Below are positions 1-9,190 of a stretch of 41,580 nt of DNA, in pieces. The translations under genes and the position numbers were made by a program. The notes under the pieces were generated by a model. That model saw only the letters and a program-made list of their open reading frames with translations, ran no database searches and was not told where the DNA came from. Position 1 is the first letter of the stretch. Each line of letters begins with the position of its first letter. The DNA is from an uncultured Bacteroidota bacterium (lineage in GTDB: Bacteria; Bacteroidota; Bacteroidia; Bacteroidales; 4484-276), in contig CAJATL010000020.1 in assembly GCA_903944895.1 (NCBI GenBank), forward strand, positions 1 through 41,580, given 5' to 3'.

Positions 1-2
1 AT

Positions 3-47
3 GAAGCTTTGCCGGCCTTTGGCTTTTTCGATGTCAAAAACTATTAA
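3..47 (+). CDS. C-terminal end of an upstream gene (partial)
   Basis: Reading frame 3 is open from the window edge and ends with TAA at 45-47, giving the tail EALPAFGFFDVKNY. A PAFG-FF-V ending resembles the C-termini of some parallel beta-helix glycosidases such as GH28, but 14 residues are too few to assign it. Frame 1 is also open up to a TGA at 61-63, so the choice of frame is uncertain. The next gene starts 12 bases downstream of the TAA. Confidence 0.3.
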   Translation, partial: EALPAFGFFDVKNY

Positions 48-59
48 TTTTCGGAATAT

Positions 60-2414
60 ATGAGAAACACATTTTATAGTCTGATCATTTTTCTCTCGGG
101 GCTTTTTGTAATTTCCTGTGCAAATAAAAAAACTGAAATGCCTTTACGGACAAAAATCAACTTTGGCAACGACTGGCAATTTAAGCGGGATTCGCTTGCC
201 ACGGAGTGGGAAAAAGTAAACCTGCCGCACACAGCCAGGATCGAGCCTCTGGTTGTAAACGACCAATGGCAGGGAACGGCCATGTATCAGAAAACCTTTG
301 AAGTGCCCAAATTTACCGGTCAAAAGGTTTTCCTGTATTTCGAAGGCGTTATGCACGAAGCTGATGTCTGGATAAACGGAACACATAAAAAACATCATGT
401 TGGCGGATATCTGCCATTTACGGTGGATGCCACCGATGCGATGCTTCCGGGCAGGCAAAATCTGGTCGAAGTGAAAGTGAACAATCAGGATAATCCGGAC
501 ATTCCGCCAGGCAAGCCACTCAAAGGCCTCGATTTTAATTATTATGGCGGGATTTACCGGAATGTTTACCTCATAACCACCAATAAAATTTTCGTTACCG
601 ATGCGGTTGACGCCAATAAACCCAACAGCGGCGGGGTTTTGGTAAGGTTTGATAATGCCGGTGAAGAAAATGCTGATGGTCTTATCCAGATTCATTTATT
701 GAATGAATCTGATGAAGAGAGCCAGGTCTACTTCAATGCTTCACTCGAAGATTCTGAAGGAAACCAAACCGACATATACTCCGCAAAGACATCCGTAAAA
801 TCAGGCGCTGATCTTGACCTCTCTGAGCGTTTCACTGTTGAAAATCCTGAACTTTGGTCGCCACAGCATCCTCATCTTTATAATCTCGAAATCGAGCTTT
901 TTGCCGATGATAAACCCGTCGATCAGCTTAGCCTGAAAGTTGGAATCCGTAACATCGGATTAGCCGATAGTGGATTTTTTATCAACGGTGAAAAACAATA
1001 TATCCGCGGAACAAACCGCCACCAGGAATATCCTTACGTGGGATACGCCCTTTCGGATGAGGCCCAGTATCGCGATGTCGTAAAAATTAAAAATGCCGGA
1101 TTCGATTTTGTCCGCCTGTCGCATTACCCGCAGTCGGAGGCTTTTATGAATGCCTGTGATGAGCTGGGAATCCTGGTCATGAATTGCATCCCGGGCTGGC
1201 AATTTTTAGGTGGCGCAAAGTTCGTCGAAAACTCGCTGCAGGATTGCCGCGACATGATCCGGCGCGACCGCAACCATCCTTCCGTAGTTTTTTGGGAAGT
1301 CTCGCTCAACGAAACACAAATGCAGGATGACTTCATCATAAAAGCAACAAATATCTTAAAAACAGAATTGCCCTACTCCGGAATTTACAGCGCCGGTTGG
1401 GTGGATCACCCGGCTTTCGATCTTTTTATTCCGGCACGCCAACACGGCCAGGCGCCCGAGTACTGGAATTTTTATAAAGAAGGCAAAAGGCCGGTGTTTA
1501 TCGCCGAATATGGCGACTGGGAATATTACGCCCACAATGCAGGATTCGATCAAGCTCAGTTTGCCGATCTGAAAGAAGATGAACGAACCAGCCGTCAGTT
1601 GCGGGAATCCGGCGAAACCAGGCTTTTGCAGCAGGCAATCAACTTCCAGGAAGCTTCAAATTCAAATCGTAAAGGAATTTCTACCATTGGCGACGCTAAC
1701 TGGCTGATGTTTGATTACAACCGGGGTTACACCGACGACCTGGAAGCTTCCGGAATTTCCGATATTTTCAGGATACCAAAGTTTGCTCATTATTTCTATC
1801 AAAGTCAGCGGCCACCCGGTGAAACACTCGAACCTGTAGTTTTTTCGGGGCCGATGGTTAAGATTGCCACTTACTGGACCGAAAAATCACCAACCGAAGT
1901 TAAAGTTTACAGCAATTGCGACGAAGTCGAACTTTACCTGAATGATGAACTCGTTTCGAAGCAAAAGCCTGCGAACGACAAGTTTTCGACACATTTAATG
2001 CACCCGCCTTTTGTTTTTAAAATCGAAAAATTTGTGCCGGGAACTTTAAAAGCAATGGGATATTCCGGTGATGAAATGGTTGTAGAGGACATCGTGAAAA
2101 CACCGGGAATCGCGACCGCTATAAACATTGATGTCGATTTTTCATCAAAGCCGCTGAGCGCCGATTTCCCGGATGTTGTTTTCGTTTACTCTTCCATTGT
2201 TGACGAAAACGGCACCATAATTCCGGATGCAGCAACTCTGGTAACTTTTTCAATTGAAGGAGAAGCCGGTTTAATTGGCGAAAACCCGGCACCTGCAAAA
2301 GCCGGTATTGCTGCTATTTTGCTGCGGTCAGAAGTATTTACAAAACCGTTAAACATCCATGCAACAGCAATTGGATTGAAGGCTGGCAGTTTTACATTGG
2401 AGCCTGAGAAATAG
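60..2414 (+). CDS. Glycoside hydrolase family 2 lipoprotein (beta-galactosidase-like)
   Basis: A 784-residue exo-glycosidase of the GH2 type, expected to cleave a terminal beta-linked sugar in the periplasm or at the outer membrane. The N-terminus is a lipoprotein signal ending in the lipobox VISC, with Cys about residue 20. A sugar-binding jelly roll follows (about 35-175, with FEGVMHEADVWING and GGYLPFTVDAT), then an immunoglobulin-like domain (about 180-300) and a TIM barrel (about 300-590, with GTNRHQEYP and FVRLSHYPQ). The likely acid/base is E418 in WEVSLNETQ, and the likely nucleophile E483 in FIAEYGDWEYY. The C-terminal part (about 600-784) has Ig-like domains of the DUF4982/GH2 C-terminal kind. 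The exact substrate cannot be read from sequence; beta-galactosidase is the default guess. It probably belongs to the partial locus running off the left edge. Confidence 0.88.
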   Translation: MRNTFYSLIIFLSGLFVISCANKKTEMPLRTKINFGNDWQFKRDSLATEWEKVNLPHTARIEPLVVNDQWQGTAMYQKTFEVPKFTGQKVFLYFEGVMHEADVWINGTHKKHHVGGYLPFTVDATDAMLPGRQNLVEVKVNNQDNPDIPPGKPLKGLDFNYYGGIYRNVYLITTNKIFVTDAVDANKPNSGGVLVRFDNAGEENADGLIQIHLLNESDEESQVYFNASLEDSEGNQTDIYSAKTSVKSGADLDLSERFTVENPELWSPQHPHLYNLEIELFADDKPVDQLSLKVGIRNIGLADSGFFINGEKQYIRGTNRHQEYPYVGYALSDEAQYRDVVKIKNAGFDFVRLSHYPQSEAFMNACDELGILVMNCIPGWQFLGGAKFVENSLQDCRDMIRRDRNHPSVVFWEVSLNETQMQDDFIIKATNILKTELPYSGIYSAGWVDHPAFDLFIPARQHGQAPEYWNFYKEGKRPVFIAEYGDWEYYAHNAGFDQAQFADLKEDERTSRQLRESGETRLLQQAINFQEASNSNRKGISTIGDANWLMFDYNRGYTDDLEASGISDIFRIPKFAHYFYQSQRPPGETLEPVVFSGPMVKIATYWTEKSPTEVKVYSNCDEVELYLNDELVSKQKPANDKFSTHLMHPPFVFKIEKFVPGTLKAMGYSGDEMVVEDIVKTPGIATAINIDVDFSSKPLSADFPDVVFVYSSIVDENGTIIPDAATLVTFSIEGEAGLIGENPAPAKAGIAAILLRSEVFTKPLNIHATAIGLKAGSFTLEPEK

Positions 2415-2433
2415 TTAAAGTTGGAGAATTGAG

Positions 2434-2611
2434 ATCAGTCTAAATAGGGATCTAAAATAAAAAATATTTGGCTAAAGCCCTGATTATTAAAAATTTCAAT
2501 AGCCCCACACCTTGGTAGCTGAGCTTGTCGAAGCTAAGATCGGGGCAATTGAAAACCAGACAGTTGCCGGGCTTTAGCCCAAAATCAACAGTTTTTAGAA
2601 CGGACCCATTA
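2434..2611. repeat. Nested palindromic intergenic repeat, copy 1
   Basis: A 178-base non-coding element just after the GH2 stop. The outer arms carry TCAGTCTAA on the left and a related inverted sequence on the right. Inside are GGCTAAAGCCC near 2470 and GGGCTTTAGCCC near 2569, inverted with respect to each other. Further in, TCAATAGCCCC (about 2495) pairs with CGGGGCAATTGA (about 2541). The centre holds a smaller hairpin containing GCTTGTCGAAGC that copy 2 lacks. Copy 2 lies at 33456-33615, also directly after a gene. The layered symmetry resembles a MITE or REP/BIME element; the transposase at 36004 is a candidate partner. Confidence 0.75.
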
Positions 2612-2633
2612 ATTATTATTTTAAATGATAAAC

Positions 2634-4742
2634 ATGAAAAACCTGCGATTGTATTTTGTACTGTTTTTTGCATTTGCAACAACTGCTCAAACCCAGGCAC
2701 AGCTTGCCGATAGTTGTAAATTGAATTTTGGAACAAACCTTGGTGGCCTGGCTGACTGGGGCACCGAATTGCCCTTTGTTGATATGATGCGAAATTGCCG
2801 TGAATGGTACTCCAAAGATGTTGATAATCCCAATTCACCCTTTAATTCTGAAGCCGCCGACAGCATGAGTTTCCGACCCGACGGCTATCCTATGCACATC
2901 CCTCAAAACATTCCTGGAAGGCCATTTCAGCAACGCGTTGCCACTATTTGGGCATGGACTGCCGGCTGGGATGCCGGACAATATGTGGTTTTGTTTGATG
3001 GAACCGGCAGCCTCAGTTTTTGGGGCGGCCTCTCCAATCTGGTTCAAACTTCTGGCAACCGCTACGTTTTCGATTTTAACGATCCGGCCGAAAACATTCT
3101 GGAAATGACGATTCTGGAATCAGACATTTCGGATCCCGTGAGAAATATCCGGATTATAAAAAGCAATTTCGAAAACACCTATCAAACCCAGCCTTTCAAC
3201 CTTGTGTGGATCGAAAAACTTTTGATTTTTAAATCGGTGCGTTTTATGGATTGGGGCACCACCAACAATTGGGGGCAGGTTGATGGCTGGTCGTGGGAAA
3301 ATCCTGAAATGGCTGTCTGGAGCGAACGCGCAAGGATGGATAATTACACCTGGGCAAATAACAAAGGCATTCCTTACGAAATGATGATTAAGCTGCTGAA
3401 CGATTATGATCTGGATGGATGGGTTTGCGTGCCGCACATAGCTGGTGATGATTTTATCGGTCAGATGGCCGCCATGTTTCACGAACAGCTTGAGACGGAG
3501 CGAAAATTGACCGTCGAATATAGCAATGAAATCTGGAACTGGATGTTTGGACAAACCAACTGGTTGTATTATTATGGTTGCCAATCGCAAGGTATTGATT
3601 GGCCCGAAGGTGTGGTTCCTTATGTGCAGAATTGCATGGATATTTGGACGGAAGTTTATGGCGCCGATTCGGTGAGGATAAAAAGGGTTGTAGGATTGCA
3701 GACTGCCTGGCTTGATGTGAGCCAAAGGATGGCTTTTAACATGCGTCCCGGTAGTTTCGATGCAGTTTCGCCTGCCTATTATTTTGGCCTGAGTTCCGAA
3801 ACTCTGGAAGCCGAATTGGACCAGCTTGGACCAAACGCCACTGTTGCCGATGTGGCCACCAGGGTCAGGCAAAGCCGGGATGAAAACGAAAAAATCTGGA
3901 TGCTGGATATCAAAACCCAGTTGGCTGATCAGTTAAACCTGCCTATGGCTTTTTATGAAGGAGGGCAGCACATTACCCCAAATCCTTTTGGTGAAGAACC
4001 TACTTACGCACAGGCACTTTTGGATATTCAGCGCGATACGGCCATGTACAACCTTTACACCGAATGGTTTGGTTTTATGAGAAGCCTTCACAGTGGCGAC
4101 AATCCGTTGCAGTGCATGAATTTCTCGTTTATTGGCGGAAGAAGTGCCCGCTATGGCAGTTGGGGAATTTTGGAAACCATGGATCAGGACACGGCGCTGA
4201 TTCCTGCTCCAAAATACAGAGCCATCGTCGAAAATCTGAAACCCGGATGTTCGGTCTGTCAAATCATCACAATTCCGGTAGGCTGGAGTGGAATTTCCAG
4301 CTATGTCAATCCATCAAATAACAACATCGAAGCTTTGATAAATCCAATTTCCAGCAATTTGATTATTCTTAAAAATTTTGAAGAAACCTATTACCCCGGT
4401 TCCGGAATCAATACTTTGCAAAATTGGGATTCAAATTCAGGCTATATCATTAAAATGAACCAGGAAAACGCTTTAACATTAAACGGATCAGCCTTTGTAT
4501 CACCCGCAAAGCAGTTATTTCAGGGATGGAATATACTTCCGGTTAAAGCGGGGTGCAGCTTAACCTGTGTGATGATTGAGGAAAAACTTTCAGGCCATCT
4601 CGAAATAATAACCGAAATAGCAGGAAATAGTCTGTATTGGCCAGTGATGGAAATAAAATCGTTGGAAAACCTTCTTCCCGGCAAGGCTTACTTTATAAAA
4701 GTTGATGCAGATGTGATGCTGGATTTTCCGGAATGTGAGTAG
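2634..4742 (+). CDS. Secreted clan GH-A-like enzyme with shared C-terminal module
   Basis: About 702 residues with a signal peptide (MKNLRLYFVLFFAF...QAQ). An upstream in-frame ATG at 2625 would add three residues; 2634 was chosen because it begins the signal peptide directly. The mature N-terminus (NFGTNLGGLADWGTELPF) and the two glutamates spaced as in TIM-barrel retaining enzymes suggest a clan GH-A fold: E299 in VEYSNEIWNW as acid/base and E442 in AFYEGGQHI as nucleophile. I cannot place it in a numbered GH family. Residues about 547-702 form a separate module (GWSGISSY, GWNILPV, GKAYFIK, ending FPECE) that recurs in the protein at 7835-8755. It sits after the GH2 gene, separated by the palindromic repeat, so co-transcription is uncertain. 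Confidence 0.7.
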   Translation: MKNLRLYFVLFFAFATTAQTQAQLADSCKLNFGTNLGGLADWGTELPFVDMMRNCREWYSKDVDNPNSPFNSEAADSMSFRPDGYPMHIPQNIPGRPFQQRVATIWAWTAGWDAGQYVVLFDGTGSLSFWGGLSNLVQTSGNRYVFDFNDPAENILEMTILESDISDPVRNIRIIKSNFENTYQTQPFNLVWIEKLLIFKSVRFMDWGTTNNWGQVDGWSWENPEMAVWSERARMDNYTWANNKGIPYEMMIKLLNDYDLDGWVCVPHIAGDDFIGQMAAMFHEQLETERKLTVEYSNEIWNWMFGQTNWLYYYGCQSQGIDWPEGVVPYVQNCMDIWTEVYGADSVRIKRVVGLQTAWLDVSQRMAFNMRPGSFDAVSPAYYFGLSSETLEAELDQLGPNATVADVATRVRQSRDENEKIWMLDIKTQLADQLNLPMAFYEGGQHITPNPFGEEPTYAQALLDIQRDTAMYNLYTEWFGFMRSLHSGDNPLQCMNFSFIGGRSARYGSWGILETMDQDTALIPAPKYRAIVENLKPGCSVCQIITIPVGWSGISSYVNPSNNNIEALINPISSNLIILKNFEETYYPGSGINTLQNWDSNSGYIIKMNQENALTLNGSAFVSPAKQLFQGWNILPVKAGCSLTCVMIEEKLSGHLEIITEIAGNSLYWPVMEIKSLENLLPGKAYFIKVDADVMLDFPECE

Positions 4743-4857
4743 CAAAACAACAAACGCTTTATTTTGAAGAAACAATTCTCAGCCATTACCCAAAAGGATT
4801 TTTTACTATTTTTACCACCGCTGCATTTTTTTTGATAAGGCGCATTGCAAATTTCAG

Positions 4858-7752
4858 ATGAAAAATTCGGGTAAAATATTTGTCATCATTTTTACACTCA
4901 CTTTTTTGATGTGTGAGGCGCTTTTTGCAGGGGTGAAAAGCATTGGTGTGCCCTACATCTGGAACTATAAAAAGCCTGTTTACCAGGCAGGTCAGCAATC
5001 ATGGATGATTGATGTGAGTAAAAGCGGGTTGGTGTATTTTGCCAACAATGATGGTTTGGTTGAATTTGATGGTAAAAACTGGCGTACCTTCCCAATAAGT
5101 TCCGGTTCGGTTTTACGAAGTGTAAAAGTGAGCAACGACGGTAAAATTTATGTCGGAGCATTTGGGGAGTTTGGATTTTTTAGTCCCGACGACATGGGGA
5201 AACTGAAGTTTTATCCTCTGCAGCAATTTGTTCCGGAGAAGTACCGCAATTTTGGTGATGTCTGGAAGATATTTATCCTGCCTCAGGGGATTGTTTTTCA
5301 GTCGTATGAACAATTGATGATTTTTTCAGACGACAAAATCACCGTTATTCCTGCTCCTTCAGTGTTTCATTTTTCATTTTTTGTAAATGGCGAATTATAT
5401 GTAAACGACCTGCAAGATGGCCTGTTACGACTGGCTGGCGAAAGGTTGGTTAAAACTCCCGGCACCGAACCTTTGCGGGGAAATCTGATCTGGGCAATTC
5501 TTCCAAAAGGAGATAATATGCTGATATCTACCGCCGACAAAGGTATTTTTGAGTACGACGGCATTTCGTTAAAAGAATGGAATAACCCGGCCGAAAAATT
5601 CCTGATCAAAAACCAGGTTTATTGTGGTGTGCAAATCAGTCCAACAAAATATGCCTTTGGAACGGTTCAAAATGGCTTACTGATTTGCGATGAAAACGGT
5701 CGCATCTTTCAGCAGATCAATCTTCAAAGTGGTTTGCAGAATAATACGGTATTGAGTGTGAGCCTCGATCAATATGATAATCTGTGGCTTGGCCTCGATA
5801 TTGGGATCGATTATGTCGAAATAAATTCTCCACTCACCTATTTTTCATACTCCAACGGCCTCAGCGCTGGTTATGCAGCCATGCTTTTTGATGACAATCT
5901 TTATCTTGGAACAAACCAGGGTGTTTTTTACCAGTCGTGGGATGAACTTCAGGCTGGCACTGACGCACAGTTTAAGATCGTCCCTGGCACTCAGGGACAA
6001 GTCTGGAAACTCGAGGTGATCGACGGAGAATTGCTGTGTGGCCACAATGCGGGTACATTTTCGATTAACAAAGGAATAGCCGTGAAAATTTCGGACGAAC
6101 AAGGCGGATGGACATTTCTGGAACCAAAAGGACACGACGATTATCTGATTGAAGGATCATATTCGGGTTTGGTAGTTTTCAGGAAGGTAAATGGCAAATG
6201 GCAATTCAGGAATCGGATTAAGGGAATGCCGGAATCGTCGCGCTTTATCGTAAATGGCAACGAAAACGAAATCTGGATGAGCCATGGTTATAAGGGTGTT
6301 TTCAGGATTCATCTCAACGAGGAACTCGACAGTGCCCTAAAAGTTGATTTTTATAATTCCAGGCAGGGTTTCCCTTCCGATTTTGGAATTAATGTGTTTG
6401 AGTTTAAGGGTAAACCAATTTTTACAACAAGCCAGGGCATTTATGTTTACGATGCATCCACCGACAGTTTCGTTTATTCAAACGAAATAAATTCCTTGTT
6501 TGGTAACCGGAATCCGATTGTTATTACCCAGGATGACGTGGGGAATGTCTGGTATTTTATTGGAAATAAAACGGGCGTTTTCAAACGGCAGGACGACGGG
6601 AGTTATTTCGACCTCAGCCTGCCTTTCAATCAGTTGGAAAGTGAGTTTGTGAAAGGGTTTCAGTTTGTTTATCCGGTAAACGAACAACATGTTTTGTTTG
6701 GAACGCAGGAAGGATTTGTACATTATTTGCCTCAATACCCGAAAAATTACCAGAAGCCGTTTACTACGCTGGTCAGGCAGATAAAAATATCACGCGCCGA
6801 CTCGGTCATCTTCTGGGGAAATCCATCTTCGGCAAGTAAATTAAACACTAAAATCCCTTTTCAATACAACGATCTCCAGTTTTCGTTTTCGGCCAACGAT
6901 TTCGAAAACCCCGAATATCTGGAGTTTTCGACATTTCTTGATGGTTATGATGATGTCTGGACACAATGGGACCGGCGTAATTCGCGCGAGTTTACCAATC
7001 TGCGCAATGGAAGTTATACTTTTAAAACCAAAGCCAGGAATATTTACGGGATCGAAACGGAAGTGGCGCAAATCAGTTTTTATATTTTACCACCCTGGTA
7101 TCTCAGCGTTTACGCTTACCTGGTGTATTTCATGCTTTTTGTATTGTTTATTTTCGGGCTTTCCAGGTATATAAAGTTCAGAATCAGTCTTTCACATAAG
7201 CGTGAAAAGGAACGCCAGCAGCGGTTATTCCTCGATCGCGAAAAGCAGTTACAAAACGAGGCACTGCTTGTCGAAAAAGAGGTTATCAGGCTCCGGAACG
7301 AGAAACTTCATGCTGAGATGCTTCAAAAAGATAAGGAGCTTGCCAATGCCACCATGCAGATGATCCAGAAAAATAAGTCGCTCATCAAAGTAAGAAGCGA
7401 TCTGCAAAAGCTTTCGCACGAAATCCATGACGATTTAATTCAGCATCAGGCGCAGGGTTTGATGAAGAAAATCAACCGTGACCTCGATAACGAAAAACAA
7501 TGGCAGGTTTTTGAAACCCATTTCGAAAATGTACACGAAGAATTTTTGAAGCGTTTAAAGGATAAGTTCTCTGAACTTTCGCCGCGCGAGTTAAAACTGT
7601 GCGCCTATCTAAAGCTCAACATCTCCAGCAAAGAAATCTCCTCACTCATGAATATCTCAACACGTGGCGTCGAAATCAGCCGCTACCGGCTCCGTAAAAA
7701 ACTCAACCTCGATCGCAACAGCAATCTGACCGATTTTATCATGAGTTTTTAA
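4858..7752 (+). CDS. Propeller/Y_Y_Y membrane sensor with LuxR-type HTH (PUL regulator)
   Basis: A 964-residue one-component, membrane-spanning regulator. It has a signal sequence, then about 640 residues of seven-bladed propeller repeats of the two-component-regulator-propeller type (repeated motifs such as GLVEFDGKNWRTF and NLWLGLDIGIDYVE). A Y_Y_Y domain follows at about 670-748 (DGYDDVWTQW, GSYTFKTKARN), then a transmembrane helix at about 749-772 (YLVYFMLFVLFIFGL) and a coiled coil at about 775-860. The C-terminal helix-turn-helix (about 905-964) includes LSPRELKLCAYLKL and SKEISSLMNISTRGVEISRY. There is no histidine kinase core, so it is not a hybrid two-component system. By analogy with Bacteroidetes polysaccharide loci it should sense an oligosaccharide in the periplasm and control nearby glycan genes, either the GH2 group or the SusC locus downstream. 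Confidence 0.88.
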   Translation: MKNSGKIFVIIFTLTFLMCEALFAGVKSIGVPYIWNYKKPVYQAGQQSWMIDVSKSGLVYFANNDGLVEFDGKNWRTFPISSGSVLRSVKVSNDGKIYVGAFGEFGFFSPDDMGKLKFYPLQQFVPEKYRNFGDVWKIFILPQGIVFQSYEQLMIFSDDKITVIPAPSVFHFSFFVNGELYVNDLQDGLLRLAGERLVKTPGTEPLRGNLIWAILPKGDNMLISTADKGIFEYDGISLKEWNNPAEKFLIKNQVYCGVQISPTKYAFGTVQNGLLICDENGRIFQQINLQSGLQNNTVLSVSLDQYDNLWLGLDIGIDYVEINSPLTYFSYSNGLSAGYAAMLFDDNLYLGTNQGVFYQSWDELQAGTDAQFKIVPGTQGQVWKLEVIDGELLCGHNAGTFSINKGIAVKISDEQGGWTFLEPKGHDDYLIEGSYSGLVVFRKVNGKWQFRNRIKGMPESSRFIVNGNENEIWMSHGYKGVFRIHLNEELDSALKVDFYNSRQGFPSDFGINVFEFKGKPIFTTSQGIYVYDASTDSFVYSNEINSLFGNRNPIVITQDDVGNVWYFIGNKTGVFKRQDDGSYFDLSLPFNQLESEFVKGFQFVYPVNEQHVLFGTQEGFVHYLPQYPKNYQKPFTTLVRQIKISRADSVIFWGNPSSASKLNTKIPFQYNDLQFSFSANDFENPEYLEFSTFLDGYDDVWTQWDRRNSREFTNLRNGSYTFKTKARNIYGIETEVAQISFYILPPWYLSVYAYLVYFMLFVLFIFGLSRYIKFRISLSHKREKERQQRLFLDREKQLQNEALLVEKEVIRLRNEKLHAEMLQKDKELANATMQMIQKNKSLIKVRSDLQKLSHEIHDDLIQHQAQGLMKKINRDLDNEKQWQVFETHFENVHEEFLKRLKDKFSELSPRELKLCAYLKLNISSKEISSLMNISTRGVEISRYRLRKKLNLDRNSNLTDFIMSF

Positions 7753-7834
7753 AGGGATACTTTTGGTAGTAAATTTCATTCCCTCAAATTTAAACATCTT
7801 TTAATCCGTAAAACTCACCCGTCGAACCAATCCA

Positions 7835-8755
7835 TCAATCACATGCCGGAAAAGTAATAGTCCCTGCACTATTCATTTTTATCAGGTAGGCTTTGCCTGT
7901 CTCAAAAAGATTGAGACCATAAATTTCCATTGATGGCCAGAAGACCTCTGAACCAGCCACCGGTTTAACGATCTCAAAATTTAGCCCGGACATTACCTCC
8001 TCAATTGCATAATCACAATTGGTTAGTACGGGAACCAGGTTCCAACCTGCTGTTAAACTGACGGTTCGATTTTGGATTTCGAAACCAGTAATATTGAGTT
8101 GAACAGGAGCATCCATTTTAATAAAATATCCTGAATAAGAATTCCATGGCGCCGAAGGCAAGATTCCAAGCGGAGGCGAATAGCGGTTTGTATTGTTCAT
8201 TACCATCAATAAATGACCTGATACCGGAGCCATTAAATTTACCAGATTAGCATTTGCCGGGTTGAGGTATGAAGATATACCCGACCAACCTGCCGGAATG
8301 ATGAGGGTTTGGGTTGATGGTAATTGAGATGTTACCTGAATGGTTGTGGTTCCATTATATGAAGGCATTGATTGTGATATTCCTTTAATTTGATGGAAAC
8401 CAGCGCCAATCAGGTACTGGTTTGATTTATGTGTGTATGTGTTGGTGTAAACCTCTCCCGGGTCTAATACGAGATCCCAGTAAAGTGTCAAACAAAAGGC
8501 TCCCTGCAAAAGGTGGTATGAGTAATCGATGTAATAATCGAATGCACAAACTGTTGGAAAACCAAGCGTAACAACATTCTGCCCTGTATTTTTAAGCGAG
8601 ATGGAAATGATCACATTCTCGCCAACTGTGTAAATTTGCTTGTCGGTAGTAACAGTACATGACACTCCCCGCAAATCGTCTGTCGGGCTTTGGGAGTAAC
8701 CTTTAACAAAGAAACTGCCCAAAATTAAAAGCGAAGTAATGATGATGTTTTTCAT
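7835..8755 (-). CDS. Secreted BsuPI-like protein with shared C-terminal module
   Basis: A 306-residue exported protein of unknown function. After a signal peptide (MKNIIITSLLILGSFFVKGYSQ), residues about 28-145 resemble the BsuPI beta-sandwich family: VTTDKQIYTVGENVIISISL, a conserved FDYYIDY stretch, and LDPGEVYTNTY. Residues 153-306 form the same module seen at the end of the 2634-4742 protein: IPAGWSGISSYLNP, GWNLVPV, GKAYLIKM and a terminal FPACD with the Cys next to the end. It lies tail to tail with the regulator and is transcribed on its own. No enzyme motif is visible. BsuPI homology is a pattern judgement and not certain. Confidence 0.7.
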   Translation of the reverse strand: MKNIIITSLLILGSFFVKGYSQSPTDDLRGVSCTVTTDKQIYTVGENVIISISLKNTGQNVVTLGFPTVCAFDYYIDYSYHLLQGAFCLTLYWDLVLDPGEVYTNTYTHKSNQYLIGAGFHQIKGISQSMPSYNGTTTIQVTSQLPSTQTLIIPAGWSGISSYLNPANANLVNLMAPVSGHLLMVMNNTNRYSPPLGILPSAPWNSYSGYFIKMDAPVQLNITGFEIQNRTVSLTAGWNLVPVLTNCDYAIEEVMSGLNFEIVKPVAGSEVFWPSMEIYGLNLFETGKAYLIKMNSAGTITFPACD

Positions 8756-8825
8756 GGCATGGAATTTTACTTTGTGATTAAATCTGATGAAATGTTATGA
8801 TAAAAATGATACATAAGTATTGAAA

Positions 8826-9083
8826 TTAACAGTGCAAACCTTCAATTGATGGCAACAACTCCATTCGCTCATTTCCAACTAACCGGTGTGCATAGATCAG
8901 ACAAGCCTGAATATCTTCATCTTCTAACCATGGATAGCCTTCCAAAATGTTATTAACCCTTTCGCCGGAAGCCGGCACACCCAAAATATGCTCCACTGCT
9001 AACCGGCGGCCACGGATAATAGGCTTACCACCAAAAATGTTTGGGTCAGCAGTAATTCGTTTTAGTATCAATTGTTCGTTCAT
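8826..9083 (-). CDS. DUF433 family antitoxin-like protein
   Basis: An 85-residue protein with the full DUF433 pattern: ITADPNIFGGKPIIRGRRLA, VEHILG, a helix, and GYPWLEDEDIQACLIYAHRL. DUF433 proteins are small winged-helix DNA-binding proteins usually paired with a downstream PIN-like (DUF5615) toxin. Here the next gene downstream on the same strand is the secreted BsuPI-like protein 70 bases away, and no PIN-like frame was found, so it is an orphan. A good -7 match lies just upstream (see 9107-9114). Confidence 0.85.
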   Translation of the reverse strand: MNEQLILKRITADPNIFGGKPIIRGRRLAVEHILGVPASGERVNNILEGYPWLEDEDIQACLIYAHRLVGNERMELLPSIEGLHC

Positions 9084-9106
9084 TTTTAATCATGATTTGA
9101 TAGAAA

Positions 9107-9114
9107 CAAAGGTA
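9107..9114 (-). promoter_or_regulatory. Putative -7 element for the DUF433 gene
   Basis: On the minus strand this reads TACCTTTG, an exact match to the Bacteroidetes TAnnTTTG -7 consensus, 23 bases before the ATG. The -33 region has only a T-run rather than TTTG, so the match is partial. Confidence 0.4.
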
Positions 9115-9190
9115 GTGAATTTTGGGGTATGAAAAACACTACCAGTAAGCATGAAATCTGGTAAATCTAGCTTTAAAAAGTTTCCATCTT

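Noticed and set aside
4064-4321. 85-codon frame inside the 2634 gene, and the many long antisense frames inside the GH, susC and synthetase genes
   Set aside because: They overlap clearly coding sequence with catalytic motifs in the main frame and show no family features.
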